Assembly: GCA_051453625.1 (NCBI GenBank)
Contig: JBOZIK010000001.1
Location: 265,146,298 to 265,210,297 of the forward strand
Source of the DNA: Welwitschia mirabilis
Lineage: Eukaryota; Gnetophyta; Gnetopsida; Welwitschiales
Length of the DNA stretch: 64,000 nucleotides
Direction of reading: 5' to 3'
Shown here: in pieces, positions 1 to 12,960 of the stretch
How the letters are laid out: every line of letters begins with the position of its first letter
How positions within the stretch are numbered: the first letter of the stretch is position 1
Program-made: the position numbers and the translations under genes
Notes under the pieces: generated by a model
Told to the model about the DNA's origin: nothing
Databases searched by the model: none
What the model saw: the letters and a program-made list of their open reading frames with translations, nothing else

Positions 1-1644
1 CATAGTTCTTGGGAAATATTAAGGACATTACATTTGGATATCTAAGTAAGCTTGAAGTTTTCTGTTATGGATTTTAGAATGTTACATTCATGTAATATAA
101 TGTGGAATTTTTAATGTAATATATTTTAAAAATGAAATTCATTAAAATTTGAATTAATTATATGTTTCATCAATCCTAGGGATGTACTTTTTATTAAAAA
201 GATATTTTAAACATAATAAACACATCATGTTAAATTTAAAAGAGAAACAACAACATTGGAAGAGTTTGTGATGTTTACATGGTATGGTAATAGTAAAAGT
301 GAAGGAAATAGTAGTATCAAAGTTAACATTGCTAACATAATCATCAAGAAAACAAAATGATGAATTAGTAGCTAAAAGAAGTTTTCCATCACAAATCACA
401 ACAAAAGTAGGTACATGGATGTTAAAACATTTTTAATAACATTTTTTAAATTTATCTATGATAATCTAGAAATGCAATTCCCATAAATACAACTAAATAG
501 ATTTGTTACATATAGGCATAAGGCCCAATGCTACCATGAGTTTAATGGCCACCCAAAATTAAATACATCTCATACTAATTATTGAGTCTTAATTTGTATA
601 GTTAAATTCATGATTAGTCCATACCAAAAAGTTGAATGTTATCAAGATGTATATATTCTCCAAATGTTATAAGGTTAAAATAGGTATCCATGGTGTTTTC
701 CATCTAATTGTCTAGACCTTTTTTGGTTTGGTCATTATTTCAATTATCCGTGCTAATACGTATCTATTAATCTTTGCCCCTTGATAGGATTTATCTATAA
801 AATATCCTTTTATAATAAGTGCCTAAGTGACTAATACCTCTTAAAATGTATATGTTCTTATTGATTGTTATCCAACTATTTTTTTTAAAAAGTTTTCATC
901 ATTTTAAAAAGACTTTACTTTGATCAAGAACAACCATAATGTGTAATTTTACCCCATAAATTAATATAAAGATAAAACACAAGGTACTCATAAAATTACA
1001 TGTAGTCTTAAGAAAATTTAAAATCACTATAAATCAAAATAATTTATAATAACTACTATGGTAATTGCAAATAGAATGATAAGAAAAAATAAGAATCCAT
1101 AATAATTAATAGAATCATACATTAATAGATAATGATATTCAAAATGTTATATCACAATCTCAACCTCTTAGATTATGGTTAGAACATAAATAATGTTTTG
1201 ATTATGGAAATTTTTGATCCAAGTTTACTGATCTTGTCTACTTCTTTGCCATTCCTTTGCATCTTTAACACACTTGGGAATACTTTGGAAATCTTATTTA
1301 AAAGTTTTAAAACAAGGTTTATTAGGGATATTCTTAAGGTCTTTAATGTGTGAATTCTTTTTCTTATCTAGAGCATAGGAGTTAGGCCACTAATATAGTG
1401 GATAATCTTTTTAATGCCACTTATGGATTGTAGATAAATGAGGTTTTTTCACATACTTAGATAACATCTATTAATGGTATTATCACAAATAGTACACATA
1501 AAATATCTAATTTCATTCTTAGATAGCCTTCTATTTTGAATAATTCCTATGATAGCAGATAAGTATACATATATTTACTTCCACATAATTCTTTGATTTA
1601 AGCATTCAAATACAAACTATTCATACCAAATATTTCTTTTTTAT
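1..1644. other. Unassigned AT-rich intergenic sequence
   Basis: No coding domain, RNA gene or structural repeat could be recognised here on either strand. The 81-codon minus-strand reading frame at 154-399 has no recognisable domain and is the length expected by chance in a stop-poor reading of AT-rich DNA. Confidence 0.6.
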
Positions 1645-4126
1645 TTGTACATTATAGGTTGATTTTAAGTTTTAACATGATTATTAAACTTATTATTCAA
1701 CTTAGCTATTACTTCTTTATCCATTACACTTGTTACTATTTCCATTTCATGAGTTGTCATTGAATTTATTATGCTCATAGAACTTTGTAGAATGAACATA
1801 AATCAAGATCATAAAATATAAGTTGGTATGAGTTATCTTTATGAAGAGAGCATGAATGATCCTTATGATTTAATATTAAGTTAAAAACTAAGATAATAAG
1901 GTATTAATCCAAAAAAAGACTTAAAATAGGACCCTCAAAAAGACGAGAGACAAAAATTAAAAAAAATAAAATAAGATAATTGAATTTGGAGGGTCATTCT
2001 TATTTCATAAACTTTTAAATACTTCTTGAGTTTTCTATTAATTTGAACATTAATAGTTTTAATTTTAGTAGTTTCTTAATGTTCTTATTTCCAATGAATT
2101 TTATACATAGTTAAAAAATGAAACATTCATTAAGATTGAAGAAATGTATCTTTGAAAAAATAAGGTGGCAATGTTTGATAATGTTCCATAAAGAAATAAT
2201 AATGATTATACATGACATGTGTTCTAAAGAATTAAAAAATTCCCAATAAAAGGCCATATGGTATCTATAGTCTAAAGACTATTCTAGATTACACATTTTC
2301 CCATGCTCCTTACTAATATATTTTGATATCTTTAGCTAAATCCATAACCCTCACATACTTATAACCCATCCATTAGCATCACCAACAAGTCATACTATTC
2401 AATGTGGTGGATATCATTCCAACTTAACATGCTAAGCGTCCCTTGTTATAATCTTCTTGTTTTCTTCTTCAACATTTTCATGTTTCTCTCATGATAATTT
2501 TTATGTATCCACTAGCCATCACTTTAGTTCCTAATTTGGACTATCTCTCCCTTTCAAAGAGGGCCTATCATTTTGGTAAAGATAACCAATCTTGATTCCT
2601 AATTGATCTTACAATTCTACTTTAATAGATTAAGAGCCATTAGTATCTCATTCATGCTTAACTATTGATTATATTATTGCCAAATATTATGATATATATT
2701 AGTTGCTTTAGTATATAACAATTATTGCATTAACTCTCAAATAAATAATGACAATTAAGAATGTGAGTTATAATATCAAATAGAATTATATCATGGTGGA
2801 AGTGTATTATATGCTATAATTGATATATTACTATTAAGAATGATATGAAAAGATAACAAAAAAGTAAAATACTANNNNNNNNNNNNNNNNNNNNNNNNNN
2901 NNNNNNNNNNNNNNNNNNNNNNNNNNNNNNNNNNNNNNNNNNNNNNNNNNNNNNNNNNNNNNNNNNNNNNNNNNTATTTGTACATTCTAGGTTAACATGA
3001 TTAGTAAATTATTATTCAACTTAGTTGTCATTCCTTTATCCATTAAACTTATTACTATTTCCATTTGATGAGTTGTTATTGAATGTATTATGCTCATAGA
3101 ACTTAGTAGAATGAACACAAATCAAGATCATAAATTATAAGTTAGTATGAGTGATCCTTATGAAGATTGGATGGATAATCCTTATTATTGAATATTAAGT
3201 AAAAAACTAAGATAACAAGGTATTAAGCCAAAAATGATGGCTTAAAAGAGGACCCTAAAAAATAGGAGAGACAAAAAAAATAAAATAAGATAATTGAATT
3301 TGAGGGGTCNNNNNNNNNNATGTCCTTCTTTCCAATGCATTTTATACATAGTTAAAAAATGGAATATTCATTGAGATTGAAGAAATCTATCTTTGAAAAA
3401 AATTAGGTGGTGATGTTTGATAATGTTTCATAAAGAAATAATAATGATTATAGAAGACATGTGTCCTAAAGAATAAAACAAATTCCCAATACAAGGCCAT
3501 ATGTTATCTATATTCTAAAAACTACTCTAAATTACACATTTTTCCATGCTTCTTACTAATATATTTTGATATATTTAGCTAAATCCATAACCCTCGCATA
3601 CTTAGAACCCATCCATTAGCATCATCAACATGTTATACTATTTAATGCCTTGGACATTATTCCAACTTAACATGCTAAGAGTCCCTTGTTATAAGCTTCT
3701 TATTTTCTTCTTCAACATTGTCATGTTTCTCTCATGAGAATTTGTATGTATTCATTAGCCATCACTTTAGTTCCTAATTTTGGACCATCTCTCCCTTTTA
3801 GATAGGGACTATCATTTTGGTAACGATAACCAATCTTGATTCCTAATTGATCTTACTATTCTACTTTAATAGATTAATATCCATTAGTATCTCATTCATT
3901 CTTAACTATTACATTAGATTATTGCCTAGTATTATGCTACTTAATAGTTGCTTTAGTATATAACAACCATTGCATTGACTCTCAAATAAATAAGGCCAAT
4001 AGGGAATGTGAGTTATAATATCAAATAGAATTATATCATGATGGAAGTGTATTATATGCCATAATTGATATATTACTATTAAGAATGATATGAAAGATAA
4101 AAAGGTAATATAATACTAGTGATGCA
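1645..4126. repeat. Duplicated segment pair flanking a 100-N gap (pair 1)
   Basis: The sequence 1645-2874 is repeated with scattered substitutions and small indels at 2975-4126, with the 100-N gap 2875-2974 between them. Both copies carry the same landmarks in the same order, such as the run 'ccatccattagcatca' near 2368 and 3610. A 10-N gap at 3310-3319 in the right copy replaces about 106 bases that are present in the left copy near 2000-2105. Probably an unmerged contig overlap rather than a true tandem duplication. No protein domain was recognised in either copy. Confidence 0.85.
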
Positions 4127-7015
4127 CATCTATGTTGTCATCACCATTATTTGAATCATTTTCACATCTACTTGTTATTATCTTATTGATGATTTAGCAA
4201 ATAGTTTATGCATGATTTTCTAGCTGATACCAACTATTTCCTATATGAATAAAAAACTATAATCACATATTTACATCAATTGAAAACTTTGTATTCTAGG
4301 TTATAACTATCACATACCAATTAACCCATGCCTTATGGCATAGGACATACCTATGAAAAAAAAAGTTTAAACTATAACAAATGAAATAAAAAATATGTAT
4401 TTGATATTTATTTTATGATTTTTTACTATCATAAGTATTGTGCGTACATATGGAAGTGCGTACATATGGAAGTATACTAAGCCCCAAAAATTTTATAAGT
4501 ACTTAATTAAAAAGTGATATGTAATGAGCACTGTATTATCCTATCACTAGCTACTTTTTGAAATGTTTGGATTCAAATGCTTGAGGGTGTTAACTACTGT
4601 TATAAAGTAGATTTTAGAATATGGATTTTATCATGAATACACATTGGAATATGCCACATTTCTTTTAACTTGAAGAAACTAGGAAAATTTACTTCACTAA
4701 AAAAATAAAAGCAATGAACTCTAGATGAATAATAACTAGTCAAGTTCTTAGTTTGGCTACCCACTAATGTTTATGCAATTGAAAATTTAATCAATGTGTA
4801 ATACACCTTCTCACTAACCTAAATTTTAGAGATAAACAAATAAAGAAAGAACTTGATAATACATGTTTAATATGAAATATGTAGGCAAAGGATAGTAAAC
4901 GTAAGATTAATGTTTGAACTAGTAATCAGTGACTCAGAAGGTCACACTATAATTTATATTCTCTAATGTCATAGTAATTTGCACAACAAAATATGCATTA
5001 AAACTATGCATTTAACATTCAGGACTATTGAATAATATTCTACATTAAAAGATATATTAAAAATAATCCTAGATAATATTTATCTTTATAATGAATTTTG
5101 AGTATTTTAATTTATGTTCTATCTACTTTCTCTATATTTTTTTTTCATGTTAAGTTTTTCTCTATATTTGTAATATTTATTAAAAATACCTTATTCTTGC
5201 ATATTTATAGTAGTCCATAGAATTGAAATTATAGTTTTTGGGGAAAGAAATCAAAGATGCCTATAACACCGAGTTAGGATAATCAAGTCTCAACTCTAAA
5301 AAACTTTCCATAAAAATTAAGATAAAATGACTAATATTTTAGCTTATTCTATCACTTGATATAATGAATAGTTTATTGATTCTTAATTCAATTTTTGTTT
5401 CTAAAAAGGAATAACATTTTATATTTGTCACTTACATTCATCTATTAGGGCTTATTTCTTTCTTCAAAAGTAGCATCCTTATTAAAAACATTTTAAGGAA
5501 TATCTACTTTTGCTTGGTAAGACTTATAATTTCTCCTTGAGTAGTTANNNNNNNNNNNNNNNNNNNNNNNNNNNNNNNNNNNNNNNNNNNNNNNNNNNNN
5601 NNNNNNNNNNNNNNNNNNNNNNNNNNNNNNNNNNNNNNNNNNNNNNNATGCACATCAATGTTATCATCATCATCATTTGAAATCATTTTCACATATACTT
5701 ATTATTGGCTTATTGATGATTTAGCAAATATTTTATGCATGGACATAAAGCTATAGTCACACATTTACATCAATTGAAATCTTTGTCTTCTAGGTTATAA
5801 CTATCACATATAAATTAATCCATGCCTTATGGCATAGGACATACCTATGAAAAAAAGTTTAAACTATAAGAAATAAAATAAAAAATATGCGTTTGATATT
5901 TATTATGTGATTTTTTACTAGTATAAGTACCATTACTACATATGAAAGTATACTAAGCCCCAAAAATTTTAGAAGTACTTACTTAAAAGTTGATATGTAA
6001 TGAACTATGTATTACCCTATCACTGGCTACTATTTGAAAGCTTTGGATTCAAACACTTGAGGGTGTTAGCTAGTGTTATAAAGTAGCTTTTAGAATATGG
6101 ATTTTATCATGAATACACATTGGAATATGCCACATTTATTTTAACTTGGAGAAACTAGGAAAATTTATTTCACTGAAAAAGAAAAGCTATGAACTTCAGA
6201 TGAATAATAGCTAGTCAAGTGCTTAGTTTGGCTACTTGATAATGTCTATGCAATTGAAAATTTAATCAATGTGTAATTCACCTTCTTATTAACCTTAATT
6301 TTAGGGACAAAAAAATAAAAAGAAACTTGATAATATATGTTTAACATAAAATATATTTACAAAGGGTAGTAATGTAAGATTAATGTTTGAGCTAGTAATC
6401 AGTGACTTAAAAGAACATCCTATAATTTATATTCTCTAATGTCATAGGAATTTGAACATAAAAATATGCATTACAAATATGCATTTAACATTTAGAACTA
6501 TTGAATCATATTTTACATTAAAAGATATATTAAAAATAATCCTATATAATATTTATCTTTGTAATGAATTTTGACTATGTTAATTTATGTCCTATTTACT
6601 TTCTCTTTTTTTTTCATGTTAAGTTTTTTCTATATTTGTAATATTTATTAAAAATACCTTGTTCTTGCATCTTTATATTAGTCCATAGAATTAGAAGTAT
6701 AATTTTTGAGAAAAGGATTCAAAGATGCCTATAACACTGAGTTAGGAAAATCAAGTCTCAACTCCAAAAAACTTTCCATAAAACTTAAGATAAAATGACT
6801 AATATTTTAGCTTATTGTATCACTTGACATAAGGAATAGTTTGTTTATTCTCAATCCAATTTTTGTTTCTAATAAAGGAATAACATTTTATCTTTGTCAC
6901 TTACATTCATTTATTAGTGCTTTTTTCTTTTTTCAAAAGTAGCATCCTTATTAAAAACATTTTAAGGAATATCTACTTTAGCTTAGTAAGACTTATAATT
7001 TATTCTCTAGTAGTT
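4124..7015. repeat. Duplicated segment pair flanking a 100-N gap (pair 2)
   Basis: 4124-5547 is repeated at 5648-7015 around the gap 5548-5647. The right copy starts at the point where the left copy starts, and the left copy is cut where the gap begins, as expected for two overlapping contig ends. The copies differ by substitutions and short indels. Content is AT-rich with no recognisable gene. Confidence 0.85.
4440..4471. repeat. 16-bp perfect direct tandem duplication
   Basis: The unit 'gtgcgtacatatggaa' occurs twice in a row. The sister copy near 5930-5955 has only one, altered unit, so the duplication arose in one copy only. Confidence 0.8.
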
Positions 7016-7139
7016 ATTAGCCTAGAACCCTAATGTGTAATTTCTTACCTAATAGTCATTAGGCTAAAATCCTTAAATAGTAACCCTTAATGTTAATCCC
7101 TTTAATAAGTATGATTAAAATCAAAAGCTATCATTTTTA

Positions 7140-8397
7140 TGATGACAAATTATATGTATCTGATGGGATATTTTGAGTACTTTTACAATAGATTTAGATA
7201 GGTTTAATTGAAAATAAATGGTTATTAATAGTTAAAAAGATAATCATAGAAACACACAATTACTAGCACATTTAGAGACATGTTGGATAAATTCTGATAC
7301 TTAGCATTCTAAGAAGAAGTTAATAATCTATAAAGTTGATTTCCCTTAGATGAAGGGCTTAAGAGCCCGACATCCCCTTCATCATCTAGATAATAGTACT
7401 CGATGAAAGCATGTAGGAAGACAACAATGATGCTAATTTAGAATAGATCTGAAATTTAATATCATCTTTTTTGATATGATATCATCCTAATCATCATCTA
7501 GATGATAGACAAGATGGCATGTAATTATAACTAATGCACCAAACTTTATCTAACTTTAGTAATGTGTCAATGTTTCTTTCTCTGGCATTGCTAGGATTTC
7601 TTCTAGTTATTACATTTGCTATTTTTGGAGTGTTCTTTGTAATAAAAACCTTCTCATCTTTAATCCAACTTTCATCTTTTTTAGCACTTGAAAATCTCAT
7701 GATAGGAGATTGAAGGATAGGAGGTTTATCCATTACTATAGAGAGAAGTTTCCTTGATCTTGGTCTATGTGTNNNNNNNNNNNNNNNNNNNNNNNNNNNN
7801 NNNNNNNNNNNNNNNNNNNNNNNNNNNNNNNNNNNNNNNNNNNNNNNNNNNNNNNNNNNNNNNNNNNNNNNNNNNNNNNNNNNNNNNNACATCTTCGTAG
7901 TTACTATAGATCATCAAAGAAACATTTGTTAAGGTTGAAATTATTAGTTAGCAGTTGCATTACATTTCATAGCATAATACTTGCATTTTTCCTATATTTT
8001 GTTTGATTTAACTAATATCTTAAGTTGATTAGGATTTAGTGATAGTTTTATTTAATTGATCTATATTATACAAGATTGATCTTTGTGATATAAAAATTTG
8101 ATAGCCAGATAGATATTTCTTTTAGAATAGTTTTCATTTGAATTTCATTATAAGCATTGCATTAGCATTTATCCTGTATTATTTTCTTATGTAGTTCTTT
8201 ATTTCCATTTAATATGAACAAAAAAAAGATAAAAATACATCACTTAAATCAATTCTCTATCTTCTCACCTAGTTCCTTTAATGGATTACAACATTTGGGT
8301 TAACCCTCATCTATATTAGTATGCATTTTATGCAAATATTTGTGATTGATATGTTTTTATTAAGGATGTAATGATTTCATAAATATGCACTACAACA
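7140..8397 (+). repeat. 5' long terminal repeat of the Athila/Tat-like element
   Basis: This segment aligns along its whole length with 17836-19046, about 10 kb downstream in the same orientation. Both start with TGATG followed by 'aaattatatgtat'. Shared landmarks include the palindromic 'atcatctagatgat' region (7493-7506; decayed at about 18180) and the run 'gtgttctttg.aataaaaacc', a likely polyadenylation region. The similarity stops around 8395, just before the primer site. The 116-N gap 7773-7888 lies inside it; the 3' LTR has about 116-126 bases at the matching place, so the gap size is realistic. Confidence 0.8.
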
Positions 8398-8400
8398 TTT

Positions 8401-8418
8401 TAGCACTATTATTCAGAA
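8401..8418 (+). promoter_or_regulatory. Decayed tRNA-Asp-type primer-binding site
   Basis: The 18 bases 'tagcactattattcagaa' begin three bases after the inferred LTR end. Against the standard Athila/Tat primer site (TGGCGCCGTTGCCGGGGA) there are 8 identities, 9 differences that are all G-to-A or C-to-T, and one transversion, with no indel. Position and the purely transitional decay support the call; by identity alone it would not be convincing. Confidence 0.55.
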
Positions 8419-8770
8419 AGGTCATAAAGAATTATAGGATTGTTATTACCTAGATAAGTAGTTTAAATTTTTATTCAAGTTATTTGGTTATGGTAGATTG
8501 TATTTTTACTATAGATCTATGGATTTTTCATTTCATATTTTTCAATTTTTCTTCTGCAATAAGTCCCAATCATCCACTTTATCATCTAAACAACTAGGGG
8601 TAGGGTTAGTATTTTTCCATTGTTTTTTTGTAGTTTATTTTTATTTTTTACCACATGATAATATCATCTTCTCTATTGTTTAAATAATGGAGCCAAATGA
8701 TTGTTAGTTTTACAAATATATTTTATTTATTTCTATTTGTTTTATTTTTTATTTAAGTGGTCATCCAAGC

Positions 8771-8786
8771 TATCATCTAGATGATA
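8771..8786. repeat. 16-bp perfect palindrome in the leader region
   Basis: 'tatcatctagatgata' is a perfect inverted repeat. Its 14-bp core also occurs inside the 5' LTR (7493-7506) and, with one change, in the 3' LTR near 18180. It lies in the 668-bp untranslated leader (8419-9086) between primer site and gag. Role unknown. Confidence 0.6.
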
Positions 8787-9086
8787 GACCAAATGTTAGT
8801 TATGCAAACATATTTTTTAAGCATGTAGGTACATGATATACTTAGGTAAAAAGAAAAAATATCAGAGGGAGTGAAACTTGATGGAAAAAAATATTAGAGA
8901 ACCCCTATTCAACTATGAATAGAATATAGGTACACACATCTTAGGTACACAAGTTCTAAGATTTAAAAAAAATGTTTTTCTACTTTCATTATTTTAGAAT
9001 CATATTTTACAAAAGAAAATTATATAGAATAAAATCATATTATTTCTTTTTCATTTACATTAAACTAAAAGCAAAACTAAAAACTT

Positions 9087-9963
9087 ATGATCTCTTCAAA
9101 TATGCCAATCATGATAGGAACATTTAATGCAAATATAAATGTTACACTTAAAGATTTAATAGTGAATAAAAAATGTAAATTCTAAAATCCTTTTGACTTA
9201 CGTCTTGGTGATGATATAGAACTAAGAAACTTAAATGAATATCCAACATTTTTTAGAGAGCCTGATGAAGACCCTTTTCAACATATCACTGGTAAAGAAA
9301 AATTTGTACTCATCTTAAAAAATGCAAAAAAATAATTAGTATATAACTTACATGATTATATTTCTTATCAAACTTAGAAAAAGAGTAAAAATTTGGCTTA
9401 AAACCATTCCTCATAAAATTATTAAAACTTGGAGTCAAGTATAATAGGCCTTTATTAAATGATTTATGAGTGAAAAAACTATGAGAACATGAAGAAAAGA
9501 AGTTACTAACTTTGAACAACAACCCCATAAAGATTATGTCACAATTTATAAGTGATTTATCAGAGCTAATCATTCCAATCCTGTTGATGAATTTTTTAAA
9601 GCAGAATTAATAGATTATTTTTACAATGGATTAAATAGTCAAATAAAACAACTTGTAGACTTTTCTTATGGTGGTAACTTGATCAAATTAGCTTTAGATA
9701 ATGCATGAAAGATATTGAAAGATATAATTAAGATATGTTAAAATTGACCAAAACCAACATTTAGAGAAAATTGAACTATAGGCCAAATCATAAAAACTTA
9801 AAGAAAGTAAAACATGATAAGGATAAAGAAAAAAATAATTTAACCAAAGTGATTAAGGATTTTACTACTACTTTGTAAGAGTTAACTTGTGATTTATGTG
9901 AAGACAACTCTCATTCCATAAAAGAATATCCTTATTATGAACTTGTAAAGAGAGGATATAAGA
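9087..9963 (+). pseudogene. gag: Ty3/gypsy gag remnant with zinc knuckle (Athila/Tat-like)
   Basis: Gag forms the virus-like particle. The proposed start is the ATG at 9087, because that frame runs about 70 codons with one stop (TAA at a likely CAA) into 'LNEYPTFFREPDEDPFQHI', resembling the conserved gag N-terminal region. After frameshifts the characteristic 'IDYFYNGLNSQIKQLVD' followed by 'YGGNL' appears near 9608-9680; this is a hallmark of Athila/Tat gag. A CCHC zinc knuckle is at 9888-9932 in the form C-x2-C-x4-H-x4-Y, so the last cysteine is lost. Several frameshifts and stops make it non-functional. The remnant is cut by the 46-N gap at 9964-10009. Confidence 0.8.
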
Positions 9964-10009
9964 NNNNNNNNNNNNNNNNNNNNNNNNNNNNNNNNNNNNN
10001 NNNNNNNNN

Positions 10010-11420
10010 ATATAATATCAAAAAAGAGTGAGTGGATAATCAAATTGGTAACCTTTTGAGAACAAGTTCAAGAACTCAAACTTTCAATCAAGTAATTCAA
10101 GATTCAAATCAAATAAATTTCAATCAAGTAGCTTAAACGTTCAACCAAGATTCTCAACTTTTTAACAAAATTATAGTGCTCTAGTTATAAACTCAATTAA
10201 AGAGATGAGAAAAATACAAAAGAAGACTAACACAAACATTAGAATTTCAGTTCATGTACTTCATCAAGTAATGTTGACTAATCAAAGATCATAAGAGTAT
10301 CTTACAACTTAAACTTCACCTAATTCCAATGAAGTAAAAAGAGATTGGAAAGTAGTAACTAGAAGTAGAATTAATAAAACATCACCTAACCATAATAATT
10401 TAACTTTCAAAAATGTTAAAGAAGATGAGGACAAATATGATATAGAAATATTATAAACACATAACTTTCCTTCAACTTTAGATGATCCTTCACTTTAAAA
10501 TATAAGAAAAAGACAAGATACCCTTTGGCCTGATAGACTAAACACAAATCATATTTTAATGAATACTTAAAATCCTTAATGTAAGATGTTAGTATCAGCT
10601 TAATATTTTTAAAATTCTTACAAGAAAATCCTAATTATGTTAAGTNNNNNNNNNNNNNNNNNNNNNNNNNNNNNNNNNNNNNNNNNNNNNNNNNNNNNNN
10701 NNNNNNNNNNNNNNNNNNNNNNNNNNNNNNNNNNNNNNNNNNNNNTAAAAAAGAGTGAGTGGGTAATCAAATTGTAAACCTTTTGATAATAGATTCAAGA
10801 ACTCAAACTTTCAACCAAGTAATTCAAGCTTTAAACCAAATAACATCTAATCAAGTAGCTTAAACGTTCAACCAAGCCTCTTAACTTTTTAACCAAATTA
10901 TAGTGCTATAATTATAAACACAATTAAAGAGATGAGAAAAATACCAAAAAAGACTAACATAGACATTAAAATTTTAGTTAATGTGCTTCATCAAGTAATC
11001 TTGGCCAACTAATGATCATAAGAGTATCTTGCAACTCAACCTTTACCCAACCAAAATGAAGTAAAAAGAGATTGGAAAGTAGTAACTAGAAGTAGAATTG
11101 ATAGAACACCACCTATCCATGAGATTTAAACTTTCAAAACTGATAAATAAGATAAGGAAAAGGATGATATAGAAATCTTATAAACAAAATACTTTCCTTC
11201 AACTTTAGATGATCCTTCACAAAAAAATATAAGGAAAATACAAGCTATCCTTTGACTTGATAAACTAAATACAAATCCTATTTTTAATGAATACTTGAAA
11301 GCCTTAATGTAAGATGTTAGTATAAGCTTACTATTTTCAAAATCCTTACAAAAAAATCCTACGTACATTAAGTTGTGGAGAAACCTAGTTAGAAGAAAAC
11401 AAAAAGGTACCATCTTTAGT
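10010..11420 (+). pseudogene. Gag C-terminal region and gag-protease linker, present in two copies
   Basis: 10020-10645 and 10746-11373 are sister copies around the 100-N gap 10646-10745, differing at roughly one base in ten. The more complete right copy contains, near 11320-11400, 'LLFSKSLQKNPTYIKLW' followed by a basic stretch, matching the conserved linker between gag and protease of Athila/Tat elements (typically of the type PFxEAL.QxPxYxKFxKDL). The upstream part is rich in N, Q and S codons, as in gag tails. Stops are mostly TAA or TGA. Confidence 0.65.
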
Positions 11421-11469
11421 AGAGTCTTTCTTGCATAATCTATCTCCAACTTAATCATGCAAAATTTCC

Positions 11470-12032
11470 TAAATTTAAAGATTCTAGGATAGTGATGACA
11501 AGTATTACCTTAGAATGAAATAAGAGAATGAGAAAATCCTTGATAGATATTAAAGTAAGTATAAACATCATGACTATTCACATATGTAAAAGACGTGGAT
11601 TAGAAAATAGAATTAAACCTACAAAAATTACCTTAGAATTAGTTGATACTTCAACTAGGAAACCCATGGGGATTATTAACAACTTACTCATTTAAATAAA
11701 AGAATCACTTCACCCCATATATGTGTTATCATTAATGTAAAACATAATAAAAATTACAACTACTTTTAGGAAGAGCCTTTTATGCAACTACCCACTACAT
11801 CATAGACACACAAACTAGATTGATGATATGTCATATAGATGATAGAAAGTACACTATTAGAGTTTTTGATGTAGCTAAGAAAGATATCAAAGATGAGAAA
11901 AACTTAGAAAATAAAGTTAAAACAACTTTATTTTTACAATATCACCTAGTTAAAGAGAGTTTAAAAATGCTACATGAGCCAACTTTGTATGATGATTCAA
12001 CAAAAAAAAATAGTTTTAATCACAAGGATTAA
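11470..12032 (+). pseudogene. Aspartic protease remnant of the Athila/Tat-like element
   Basis: The retroviral-type protease matures Gag-Pol. The active-site region reads 'LIDIKVSINIM' (Asp codon at 11546-11548) where the family has L-x-DLGASVNLM: the catalytic Asp remains but the Gly is replaced by Lys. It is followed in frame by 'IKPTKITLELVDTSTRKPMG', matching the conserved P-TxxxLQLADRSxxxPxG segment. After a frameshift the C-terminal flap 'GRAFYATTHYIIDTQ' (from 11769) matches the usual LGRPFLATxxAxIDV. A 70-codon open frame (11820-12032) continues from there. Substitutions and frameshifts make it inactive. Confidence 0.8.
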
Positions 12033-12845
12033 GAATTGAAACCTATAAACTAGAAAGAATACTAACAAGTAAACTTAACTTATAATCTTTTTGGTAAGAG
12101 ATATCATTCACTAGAGTGATCTAAACAATAAATACAAATGACAGTGAGAAAAAGTAAAATTCAACAAAACAATAAGAACAATGAAAAAAGGAAGATATAG
12201 TTATTGATAAGAAAATTATAGTAAGTATTTAACAAAGTAAGAACAAAAACAATAATGAGAAGAGGAGGACTAATGAAAAACTTATATAAATTCAACTAAA
12301 CCTAATGAATGAGAGATTTATCCTCTTTAATATAGTAATTCAACTTAAAGAGTCTACCCATGTTTCTCCATTATATTCTTTTAAAAACACTTAAAGTAAC
12401 ATCCTTCCCTCTTTTACCCCCTTTACTTTACATTATTCCTTTGATGATTACTCTTTTTAAAAATATGACTTAAAATATGTTATACTTTTGAATTTTTAAA
12501 GACCTTATCTCCTTGATAATCCATACTTGAGCTAAAACTTAGGGAGATTCTTAAGTATGCTAAACCTATCCTAATTATTTTTCCTAAGAAGCTTTCTCTA
12601 AATAAAACCATTACTTGTTTTTATTCTCACTACAAATATCTAGATCAAATCTATATTTGAAATTATTCATATCATATGTTTGATAATATATTATTCTTCC
12701 ATGAATTTTATGAACTCTTTATCTCTCATACTATAAAAGGACTTTGTGGAGTTAAAATGTTACCTTGTATAGATATTACCAAATGATTTCTTTAAAAAAT
12801 GCATGTATACCCTTTATGGTTTATCAACTTGTTTCCACATGTTTT
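12033..12845 (+). other. Deletion junction region of the Athila/Tat-like element
   Basis: An intact element would have about 2.5-3 kb of RT, RNase H and integrase core between protease and integrase tail. Only about 0.8 kb is present and none of these domains could be recognised in it on either strand. Its right part (from 12563) belongs to the duplicated pair 12563-15087. Confidence 0.55.
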
Positions 12846-12960
12846 AGTTCTTATTTTTTAGATAAAGTACATTTTAATGGCTTAGTTGAGATTTTTAATC
12901 TAGATACTTAGGAGATTTAGAAAGATAATGGACAAAGGTTTACACTCTATGAACATCTAT
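12846..12960 (+). pseudogene. Integrase C-terminal tail remnant (left copy)
   Basis: The frame reads 'FLDKVHFNGLVEIFNLDT', stop, then 'KDNGQRFTLYE' at about 12921. This matches the end of Athila/Tat integrases, where the conserved ending is of the form GxVEI.nxxtgxxFKVNGQRLKxY. No catalytic core precedes it. The family resemblance identifies it; there is no functional protein. Confidence 0.7.

Noticed and set aside
7494-8006. Reading frames of 132 (minus) and 79 (plus) codons
   Set aside because: They run through the 116-N gap inside the 5' LTR; the readable parts are LTR sequence without domain features.
11126-11458. 110-codon minus-strand reading frame
   Set aside because: It is antisense to the gag-protease linker of the plus-strand element, which explains this region better.
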